From NCBI GenBank assembly GCA_022605405.1, contig JABYQQ010000019.1, positions 310,001 to 374,000 of the forward strand: DNA of 64,000 nt. The letters are read 5' to 3'. Of this stretch, positions 44,501 through 54,064 are shown piece by piece. Below the pieces are notes generated by a model, which was not told the DNA's origin, did no database searches, and saw only the letters and a program-made list of their open reading frames with translations. How positions within the stretch are numbered: the stretch's first letter is position 1; each line of letters starts with the position of its first letter. The translations under genes were made by a program, and so were the position numbers. Source of the stretch: Earliella scabrosa. Taxonomy: Eukaryota; Basidiomycota; Agaricomycetes; Polyporales; Polyporaceae.

Positions 44501-47500
44501 TGTCCCCCCTCTGGCCCTAGTTCTGAGCCTGGAGTTGAACTGCGCGTAGACACCGATCCTGGACCGCGGGGAGTCATTGGCGTAGTATCACGACGGGTGG
44601 TCGACGGAGCCGAAGGACGGCATCGGGAGGGTGTGGTGTGGTCAAACAACCTGATTCTCTTGGAGGGTGTGCGCAGAGGCGTAGTGGGCTCCGCGAGGTC
44701 CGTGAGGTGGCGCTTCTTGGTAGGCGAGTTCTCTGCCGTCGCCGCCTTGCGCAGAAAAGCAAACGGACTCTCCCCATTTTGTTCGCGAGCCAGTTTCATG
44801 TAGAGCGAGCAGCATTCAAAGGCATCCAATGTTGATGGATGGGCGTGCACTGCGTCGATCCACTCCGCGCAAACAAAGTCCTGCGGGGCTCGGGTCACCG
44901 CGGTCCAGTCTATGGGGCGTTCGTCCTCGCTGGTCAAGGCTAGGCAGCCATGGAGGCATCGTCACCACGTCAACGCACTGGAAATCAAGCAGGTAGACGT
45001 ACCCCATATCTCCTCAAACCACGCAACGAGATTTTCCACCATCCAGTCCTTCGTTTCTTGCCCAGTCCATGGGGGCAATATTGGACGGCCTCTCGCATCG
45101 AGCACGAACTTGCTCTGTTTGAGTGCGGCGCGACGCGCTATTACGGGATCATATGTGAGCTCAACCTCTTGTAAGCTGCGGGGTCCTCACCTAGGAAGGA
45201 ATCCACCCAACGTTGCCAGCGCACCTCCTCCTCCGGCGCCGGGCCTCCCTCGAACGTGGAGAACAGGTTGGTTCCTAACTTGTCGGCCACCGAGACCCTG
45301 TCAACCGTCAGTGAACAGCATTGTCTCAGCAGTGGATAATTTGCTTACTCTTCGTCTAAGATTTCACCACTCTTCTTCTCACATGCCCAGTGGAGGTAGA
45401 AGATACACCGTCCAGCTTGCTGGGGTCCCATTCCAATGAGAGCTTTCATGAAGTCTGCGAGCATCGGCAGCACATGAAGCTGATTACTGGCTAGGAAGTC
45501 AGTCGTCAATCATCCATACGCACGGACGTCGTTTCTCACGTGAAGTACTGTTCCGCACTCGGCTCGTTCGCTTTTCGAGCCTCCTCCTCCCAGATCTTCT
45601 TCGCCTCCTCCGGGAGCGCCTTCCACAGCTGGGATGCAGCCGCGCTCCACGGTCCGATGTCCTTGCTGCCAGCTTGGTTTCGAACTTCGCGATTGTGATG
45701 AGAGGCCCATAGACGTGTCGGTGACACCTTGCGTCCCGTGATCATGTGGAGTAGCGGATTCAGCGGCTCTTTCTTCGACGTTTTAGGTTGCAGAACGATC
45801 TGCCCCTGCGTTGATGAGGACGACGCTGCGCTCGCTGTCGAGGAGTCTGCGCTCTGCAACGCATCTTGCAGCTTTCGTCGGGCGACGGCTTGACGATTTT
45901 TGAAGAAGTTGTATGTGGCCTGCACACTGGTTAGGTATACCAGGCGAAGCTAGGGTGGGGGGGAAGGATGCTCTCACCTCTCGCGCTTTCTGTATGCTGT
46001 TGAATTTGGCGTTCAAGTCCGTCGTAATCGTATTGGATATCTTCTCCACCCAAGGGTCTCTGACAACGTCCTTGGGGTCGAGTGCCAACCAGTCCTTCAT
46101 CTTATCCATGAGGAACGCTTCCGCCTTGGGGAACTCTTTCCAGTTCGTCCGGTCACGATCCGCTTGCGAGCGGTTCACGCGTTTGCCTAGTCCCTTCCGC
46201 CCGCGAGGCTTCGCGCGAGCACGTCCTTCATCCCGGCCGTGATCCGTGTCGCTAGAGCAATTCGCGGCTTCGCACTCGGGTTCGTCCGCCGGCTGAGGGG
46301 CCCGGGTAAGAATGGGCGCCTCGACACGATCCGCCGGCTCGTTAGGTTCTCGCATGGTGCTACCGGGGTTGCAAGGCTTCGCGGGTGCCGCAGGGGCAAA
46401 GCTGTTGACTCGATAGTTCGCGCCGAGCTCGCGAGCATGCGCCACCGCTGCCTCGCTCTGATCGCTCGTACCGGATGTGGGTGGCGGAACAGTGACCTCT
46501 GGCCCTCCAGACACAGTCACACTACGCCCCACTGGGGCCGCACGCGAAAGTGGCTGTGCGGGAGGGGCTCGGGTAGGGGCAGCGTTCCGGGTCAGAGTGG
46601 CTGGCGCTGGGCAATTGGGATTCGTGCGCGTGCCGACCACTTGGACGCGTGTTTGCGGCTCGAGGGGTCGTTGAACAGCCACGTTCAGTGTGGCCGAGGA
46701 AGGAAGCGAGACAGGTCCTTGCGAGACGGCTGGCATCAGGGGTGAGGTCGCTGAGGCATTCGAGCACGGAGGGCGTGAGGCGGGAGCCTGCGGGGCGCTC
46801 AAATGAGACAAACTCTTTAGAAGATGAGAGTCGTTGGCTGGGCGCGTGGTGGTAGCGTTCCCTGGCCCCGTCGGCATGTTCACTGAGGCTCTGGGAGTCA
46901 GGGATGACGAAGGTGGATGGCGGTGAGCATGGTCGGGCCGGAGGGCCATGGGTGCGAGGGTTCCTTGTGGCGTTGTCGAGGTAGACTTGGCCGGGGGAGC
47001 AGAAGTCGCCGCGGTGGTCTGAAGGACTGCTGACCTCGGTACCAAGGACGCCGCCGCGGGTGTTGATGGTGTCACAGCGCGGAGAGCAGGCCCAGCAGGT
47101 CGCGAGCTTGCCGAGGTCACCGCTGCGGCAGGCTTGGGAGGCACATGTTGCGCATTCGACTCGAACGGTTTGTCCGCCTTGCCTCGCTGTCCCTGCGCAC
47201 CATTGGGCGGATCCGCGGGTTGACCTTGCCTGGGCACTTTAGTCCCGGCTCTGGGGACAGACAGCGTGCTCGCCGGGACAAGTGGCCCCAATGATGTTGT
47301 CGTCGGGCGCGCTGCCGGGCCACGTCCTTCGGGACCATGCCCCGCTGTAGGGTTCCCCTGGTTCACTTGGGAAACCGTAACACCCTGCGCTGAACCACTC
47401 AGCCGGACAGAATTCGGCAGCGGAAGTTCAGGTTGAGCGATGCGGGGTGGCAGTTGGGTCGCAGGTTGAGGTTGACCAATCCGCGGCCGGGCCCGCAGTT

Positions 47501-47789
47501 GGGGCGCAGGTTGAGGTTGACCCATGCGGGCCACCTGTTGGGGACCAGCACGAGGTTGACCCATGCGCGCCGCCTGTTGAGGCCCAGCACGAGTTTGGGC
47601 GGGGAGTGGCAGTAGTTGGGGAGCAACTGGAGGTTGACCCAAGGGTATGTTGTTGCGCGAGGTAGGCTGGAGGGGAACCGCGGGTTGGTTGGGGTTTCTC
47701 CGTGGTCCAGTGCCCGCCACGGCAGCAAACGAGGGATGGATGGTAGGGAGAGGGCTAGGGCGCGGTATCTGGGACAGAGTCAGGAACAC
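41595..47789 (-). CDS. Very large transposon-associated protein with HMG-box-like region, tandem repeats and RGG tail
   Basis: One spliced gene read leftward: about 47789-45978, then 45919-45540, 45486-45349, 45297-45191, 45167-45003, 44939-44244, 44191-44012, 43954-41595. Every intron is GT-AG and the phases agree to the stop, giving about 1,940 aa. The N-terminal P/Q/A-rich disordered part contains short repeats. Exon 2 holds an HMG-box-like helix pattern (WSAAASQLWKALPEEAKKIWEEEARKAN). Exons 3-5 are globular (HVLPMLADFMKALIGMGPQQ, GRCIFYLHWACEKKSG, FEEIW). The last exon is acidic, with Y/E/D-rich 16-aa repeats, and ends in a run of GRGRGRGG-type RGG repeats that would bind RNA or DNA. HMG-like proteins accompany KDZ elements. 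The 5' end is unresolved; the frame at 47789 opens with GTG, so an upstream exon exists. It could be two genes if a promoter lies inside. Confidence 0.7.
42735..42940. repeat. 48-bp coding minisatellite
   Basis: Four 48-bp units plus a diverged fifth, coding on the minus strand for the 16-residue unit GTYENHEGPDVYGDGE. One unit has ENP for ENH, and the last reads GSYENDAGE. Units are almost identical in DNA, so copy number is likely to vary between strains. Confidence 0.85.
47440..47620. repeat. Degenerate coding repeat in the P/Q-rich region
   Basis: On the minus strand it codes for repeated RAGPQQ(A/V)ARMGQP and related QPQPA(P/T)QL(P/R)(A/P)R units. Unit length is near 36-45 bp with clear DNA similarity (AGGTTGACCCATGCG repeated). 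Confidence 0.65.
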
Positions 47790-49003
47790 ACCTGAGGTCG
47801 CATAAAGTCATCCAGCTCACCATCCGTGACGGTGCAGGTGTCTCTCCTGGGCCGGACGGTCCCAGACTATGCTACAGTGACTCTTGTCAGCGAAAGGACA
47901 CCGTTGACGTGGCAACATAAACTCACTGTGCCGGTGTGTGGCGGGCGACTGTCGTGCCCGCTGTGCGCGCGCGGATTATCGCCAGTCGGCGAAGCCATGT
48001 AGAATGCAGAGGATTGACTTGAAGCAAGCGGAGAAGTGGAAAGGCAAGAATTGGAGTGAAGAGAGAGAGGGACAGGAACGACGGTGGCACCTACACGGCT
48101 CGGTTAGTCAGGATTATCTCGATTCGTCCACACTCATAATCCCTTCCAGTCCACCTGCTTCGCGTGTTTAAAGGCGCACATTAACAAGACGGTTCATGTT
48201 CATCTGAGTTCCCCCATTCCGGCCGCTCAACACTCAGAATTAATGTCACCCTTCCCCTTCACCGCAAGGCAGGCATGCAACGTTCGGGGCAAATCAATGA
48301 GATACGTCAGTAGAAACCAAGGAGCGAGGAGTTGTACGCTGATACAATAGCTATCGAGCGCAACTAGCCCTCCCAGGACTGAACACGTGGTGCAACAATG
48401 CTTTAGCGAACGTGGTGAATGGGGCCGCACAGAAAGATTACCAAAGTACTCCAACCGTAATCAGCAGGGAAAGACATCGAGAGGAATAGAGGCGCAGAGG
48501 GTGCACCGTTATCATGGGCTTGAAGGAATGGGTAAGCGTATGAGTAGAGAATGACTGAGCGCGAAACGTATTATCCCAATGCGAGAGGGGAGCGAGATGG
48601 GCGAAGTATGATAGGGTGAGCGCGTATGTTCAGTGTAGCGGAATTAGGGCAAGGGCGTCGTAAACTATGACCATGACAACCAAGCAGCGGCGAGATCAAG
48701 GAGTGAGTGCCAGGCGATATGTGGAGAGGCGACACATGCGTGGAAACGGGCATGTAGCAACGTCTCCTCGGGGATAGATGGAGAGATCAGAGATGATGTA
48801 GAACGTCCAAAAACTAGTGGATGGAGCGATGGAGATACGGTACCCGAACAAGGTCGAACTAAGGAGCGGACAGGGAACATATAGTAAGGGATACGAACCT
48901 AGCTGCGCTACTGAGACGAGGGGATGTCGCAGACACGAATGGGGTCAGACGCACTTCCGGCCCCCGGCGCGACCATCCGACGGGCTCCACGGGGGCGAGC
49001 GGC
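47790..49003. other. 5' flank of the HMG-like gene and intergenic region
   Basis: The first ~100 bp probably hold a 5' exon of the HMG-like gene: TVTDGELDDFMRPQ is readable on the minus strand just upstream of 47789, but the linking intron would be too short, so it is not modelled. From about 48100 to 49003 no gene, domain or repeat was recognised. Confidence 0.45.
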
Positions 49004-50349
49004 CTAAGGGCCGTGCGTCGTTTCCGCCTCGGACTCGCTGTCAGTTAGTATGATCACGTCGTCGTCTTCAACAGCGGCACGCTTGGGTTGTGGTCCGTCC
49101 AGGCTCTTGGTGGTGGGCGAACGACCGCGCTTGCGCTTGGCCGAGGGCTGGGTCGCCGGGACCGGGGGCGAGCACGGGGCCGTGTGGGGTGAGGAGGTTC
49201 TGCGGGTACTGGAGGAGCGGACGTCGTCCTCCTCAAAGGCTGCGTCGCTTGACGTGTTGGAGTAAGAGATCCGAGCGACGGGTTGAATCTCGACTCCAAC
49301 TAAGTCGGCAAGATGGTTGAGGAAAGAGGGAATGCGGCCTTCGTCGACGCGCCACACATCCGGCAGCATCCGGCGCATGACGTCCGCGAAGTTGACCATG
49401 TGCTTCACGCCGACCTTGCGATAGATCACCCCTTGGCCGGGCAGTAGGGTCAGGATATGCGACGCCGGTAGGGCAGGTTGCCAGTCCCTCTGAATGGGCT
49501 CGTACATCTCCCATTTGCCAGGGATCTTGCGCGCGGTGGGGGCGAGATCCCACGCACTCAGAACGTCGGGCTGACGCAGACTGTAGCATATGTAGGGCCC
49601 TTCCTTGGTCCCTTGAGCGTCGAGGTATCGAGGTTCCACCCAATCCTGAGGGTTGGTTAGCTGATGTAGACAGCAGCGACTGCATATACTCTCACCCTCT
49701 CGTAAAACGCCAAGGGTACCGTCACCTTCGTCGCTACACGCGGCTCGCGAGCTTTGATGACACCCGCTCGCATGTCGACATGCTGAAGGCCTTCTGCGGT
49801 GTCCTTCATACCCAGCATGAACCGCGCAAAGCCGAGGGATCGGCTAGGAGTGGTGACGAACGGCGACGCCTGGCTGTCCCTGCCCAGGTGGAGGACAGCG
49901 TTCAAGTCGGCGGCAGCCCGGCCACACCATTCCGCGAACTCGACATCGTGAAAAGGAGGAGGGTCAATGACCGACAGTCGGGTGTAGTAACGGAGCGCGT
50001 TCTCCACGGAGACTTGGAGGGGGAGAAGTCGACCGTCGTAGTGGCATGTCTGGTCACCGCGCAAACCGCACTGCCCGTCCAGCCCGCCATGTCAGGTCGA
50101 GCAAGTTGAAGGGATACCAAGGTCACACTCACGAACTCGAAAATCTTGCCCACGTTGTAGCGGTTCTTCACCCCGTAAGAGACACCGTAGCTGCCCAAGG
50201 AGTTGAGCAAGTTCAGAAGAGGCGAGATGTCGTTGGGCTTACCGATGATGCCTGATCCCGGAGTTCGGGCAACGATGGAGACTGGCTTGCAGTTCGGTAT
50301 GAGTGGGGAGGGAGTCCTTGACGATGTCCTTGACTCGAGGGTCGACCAT
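49004..50349 (-). CDS. Unknown nuclear-type protein with NLS and SUMO-interaction-like motif
   Basis: Leftward model: exon 1 50133-50349, exon 2 49696-50070, exon 3 49004-49645. Exons 2 and 3 join in phase, as does the 3' end of exon 1. The start ATG at 50349 (MVDPRVKDIVKDSL) is in a frame one base off from the rest of exon 1 (GSGIIGKPNDISPLLNLLN), so there is a frameshift or a small unseen intron near 50280-50310. A globular region (about 250 residues) has no family I recognise. The C-terminus is disordered, with KRKRGRSP (nuclear localisation) and VEDDDVIILTDSESEAE, a hydrophobic core followed by acidic residues as in SUMO-interacting motifs. A TATA-like CATATAAAG lies about 115 bp upstream (50463-50472). 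Divergent from 51282. Confidence 0.6.
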
Positions 50350-51281
50350 TGCAGCGACAAGCAGAGGACAGAGGGGTGAAGTGACGCGAGTGAACAGGCA
50401 AGGATAGGGACTACGCGCAGCGCAGGGCAACGGGGAAAGGGCGCGGGCAATGTCTCGCGCGGACTTTATATGAAGGATTTGGGCTTCTCCTGCGCGCTCA
50501 GTCGGGAGGACGATGGGATCGATCTGCGACCTCGTCGCAGATCCTGCCGTCGCCATGACCGTTCTAGCCGGCCTTGAGGGTACAGTTTCGGGGCAGAGCG
50601 GGTCGGGGTCGCGCGGCGGGCCCAACCCGCGACCATGTCCCCGCGTCGGTCGCGGGTCATCAAATTGCCAGGGGCCTAGGAGCTAACTGAATCTCGGCTA
50701 CCACACCCGCGTCCCCAAGATATTGCATTGACGTTGCGTATCGTCGTGCGGACCAGCGCTACGGCCCGGCTCGGCTGGTTCATTCGTTTCGGGCAAGTGG
50801 CCGCCGCGACGCGGAGTCGAGCGGCGGGACAGCTTTCCATGAATGCCAACACCAAGTTGACTTCATTCACGGCAGCCGTGAGATCTCTGGACGTGCACTG
50901 GAGGGTCTGTTTGTTTTCCATTGATACCTGCAGGCCTGCTGCTCGAACATGGGCTCTACATCGGTCACTCGGCGCTCGAGCTGACCTCGCTGTCCCTGCC
51001 CAGAGGTTCAGTAACAGAATACGGGGCTCACCTGTTGGTCCGCGCCCGGGGACAGTCGTTGGATCTCCACGGCGTTGCCATTGCCAGCTCACAGTCGAGT
51101 TGGTCGAAGTGAGCGCTTGCGCTTGTGACATGTCACCGTCACAGCGCAAACGAGTTCGATCGCGTGGCCGAAGCGCTAAGGTCCTACGGCCTCGTCCTGT
51201 TTGCCCGTGAGCGGTGGTCAGTAAACCTTGCCCCCAGAGATCTATACTGTGTTCTTGACTTGGCAACATAGTTCGAGTACA
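50350..51281. promoter_or_regulatory. Divergent promoter region with two strong inverted repeats
   Basis: About 930 bp between the leftward 49004-50349 gene and the rightward 51282 gene. It contains GATCTGCGAC-CTC-GTCGCAGATC (50521-50543), a perfect 10-bp inverted repeat with a 3-nt loop, and ACCCGCGACC...GGTCGCGGGT (50625-50657), a perfect 10-bp inverted repeat with a 13-nt spacer. Both contain CpG. They could be binding sites for a dimeric protein or methylation-dependent switches. No protein-like frame was accepted here. Confidence 0.5.
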
Positions 51282-53786
51282 ATGTCTCAGTCTTCAGTCT
51301 TCACCCTCTCCTCCGCTAGACACCTTGAGGGTGAGTGAAGATCTACGGTTTGTCAGTGAATGTAGAGCTTACAACTATTTGGCCCGTGATAGATGCGCCC
51401 TCCGTGAATGATGGGCTTGTGGCAGCCATGGATGCGTCGGGCGAGCTCCTCATTACCTCCCCTAACGTCGAGTACGTCCCGGGGATCGTGACTGGCATTG
51501 TCTCAGTCGCGATGCGTGCAGACGGACACTACGGCGCCGCCGATCCCATCAAGTGGCCACAAATCTATGTGAAGAAATATGAGTTCCTCGCCGCGGTTCT
51601 CCGGCCAGTCCTTCCTGCACATCAGTATGGACCCATCTGGCGACCTCTGACGGCAGCAGATTTCCTGCCTGCCTCGGGTTGTCCTGTTGAAGGTCTTGGC
51701 AGAGTGGCCCCGCGATTTCTGTTTCCCTTGGGCGCGCTGGTACGGGACATGGGCTCTCGCATCACAGAGTTCCTGCAGCGTCCTGAGTCCCAGGTGCCGG
51801 ACACGTCCTCCTTGCGCTGGTTCGGGGTGGCCATGCGTGCCGCGTACGATAGAGCCCGCCACTTGCCCGCTACTCTTCGCGACCATCGGATTCAAGTCGC
51901 CGAGACGCAGAGGCATTGGCTCCTGGCCGAAGCGTTCATCAAATGGCATGGCTCCATCATCGGGCAACCGCCGTATGTTGCTCCTCAAGCCCGAGACGAT
52001 CTCATGGGCGCATGGACGTCTCAACCAGAGGTAGTCGACCGTCTGCGACTTCGAGGGGTCCCGGTCTGGTATGTTCGGGAACAGCATCTCCTGGACGAAA
52101 CCATTCGCGTCGGGAGAGTCGTGCAATTGCAGAGTCCTACCGGTCTGGACGAGGCGCCTTGGATGGTGTCTGAGGATGTGGTGTTTCGAGGCTTGGTAGG
52201 AGAGCGCCATCTCGCTGTCACCATGCGCAGCGGGGCGACATACTTGGATCTATCCCGCGTTCCCCTCAATGGCTCCATCCACCATGCTGCGTACGCTCAA
52301 CCCGAATCCCAGCAAACCAGCAAGACTCGTCTACACATGAGCCGATCCGACGCTGAGAGCTCCACTGGGAAGCGGCCTCTCCACCTCCCCGCAGGAGCCT
52401 CGCCCTCGCCTGGTGCCAAGCGCAGTCGATTCACCGGTTCAGCGTCCCCTCTTCATCCCCCTCCTTGGCATCCCGTGAGCGGAACTACATCGCGACACGT
52501 GGAGATTGGCACAACAGGGCGAGGCCCTCAGCGATCTCCTCGTCACGACTCCGTAGAGTCCCGTCCAGCCACCCACTCTCATGGCATCCGCTCAGGAAGA
52601 GCTTACGCAGGCCACTTCCGCCCGTCACTCTCCTCCCAGTCTCGCGAACCTGACGGTCGCGGGGCACACACCTCTGGCTCTAACCCTCGGATCGCGCACG
52701 CTCCGGCGCCCGACGTGACTGCGTATTGTCCAGTGGTTTCAGGGCCTGCCGACGATGACTCCGACAGCACTTCACTCGCTTCCACCACAAGTATGCAAAG
52801 TGCGTTTGAGTTGTCGACCAGCTGCAGCACCCGTGATCTGATTTCTGTCCTCTGGCATACTTACAGCTCCGACGACTGCTGGAGATTCAAGTCCGACCCC
52901 GTCGGCCGACGATTGGAGACCTCCCGAATTGGTTAGTTGGGCGCGAGCGCTGGAAATGGTCTCCCGAGCGGCCAACGGCGATCGACATTCGGATGGTCGG
53001 ACTTGGTGGGGCTATTGGCTTCCATCACCCCATCTCTTACTGGGGCCTAGGACAAAGGAACGACGGTTGGCCTATCTCTCAAACTGGCTGCGCGCCCAAC
53101 CGGCGTGGCTATATGTCCTCCGTCATTCTGAGTCGCAACCTACGCAAGTGTCCACTCAGAGCTGGAGAACGTACCTGCACACTCGTGCGGAAGATATGAA
53201 CATCCACACAAAGAGTGGCAAGCGCCTGATCGAGATGAAACATATCTTCTGCCGGGTGTTCGCGGAGAGTGACCTCCGCCCTGACAACCACGAGGTCGTA
53301 TCTTGGCACGGGCACAATTTCGAGGCGGTCCCAGAGCCGCTAGCCGTCTGGGTTGTTTGGGAGGCCCACGAGCTTGCGTTTCGCTACGAACTTCTCGCTC
53401 TGGACTCCTACCTCCGTCCGTGTCCCCGCGTGGAGGACGAAGTACAGCGCGAGGAGTTGCTTGCCCGAGTCTTTCCCAATCAATGCTTGCGCACAGTGCC
53501 TGCACTCCCTGATCCCGACGCCTCGGGCCTGTTCGCCGCCAAGCCATGGCGACGGGTGTCCGCCCTGAATGCACTGCGCGACGTCCTTATGCGATGGCCG
53601 TGTTGCCCCGCCGAAATCTCCCGGGCCGCGCTCATCCTAAGCGACTCTGTTGCCGCGATCGAACGCCGGGAGGGCGATATCGCCGCCTTTTATGTTGAAA
53701 CATTCTTCCGACACTCCGGCCGCCTCCCCGTCACCCCCCGTGCTCTTCCGTCGCCGCCCGGCTACCTCTCCTTTCCTACCGTTTAG
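51282..53786 (+). CDS. Unknown 788-aa protein of transposon neighbourhood
   Basis: Three-exon model: 51282-51330, 51393-52790, 52867-53786, with introns of 62 and 76 bp, GT-AG, and consistent phase (2,367 nt). The N-terminal half is globular with conserved-looking blocks (APSVNDGLVAAMDASGELL, LRLRGVPVWYVREQHLLDE). The string 'RLRGVPVW' is of a kind I associate with uncharacterised proteins in repeat-rich parts of mushroom genomes, but I cannot name a family. The middle is disordered (S/P/R-rich, 52330-52800). The C-terminal exon is again globular: WARALEMVSRAAN, WRTYLHTRAEDMN, FEAVPEPLAVWVVWEAHELAFRYELLALD, WRRVSALNALRDVLMRWP. It lies 278 bp upstream of the KDZ transposase in the same direction. 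Confidence 0.7.
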
Positions 53787-54064
53787 GATATCCTGTAAGC
53801 GTCGTCGCGGTCGTTCACGTTCCTCCACGCTGCCAGAGAGAACGCTGGTCGTGGAGAGGGAGTCTGCCCAGCTACACATGTTCACCCCTATGTCATCAAT
53901 AGATATCTTCCAGCCAACAAATGAGCGACACGAGGTTAATGTCAGTGCCACACGCGCGCACAACGTGGTAAGCGCATTTTGATGTTCAGTCCCTTCGTTG
54001 CAAGTTAGAAGCAAGCCTGCCTTTCGCCGGTGTTCACAACGTCCCCTCCCCACCTTCTTCATCC

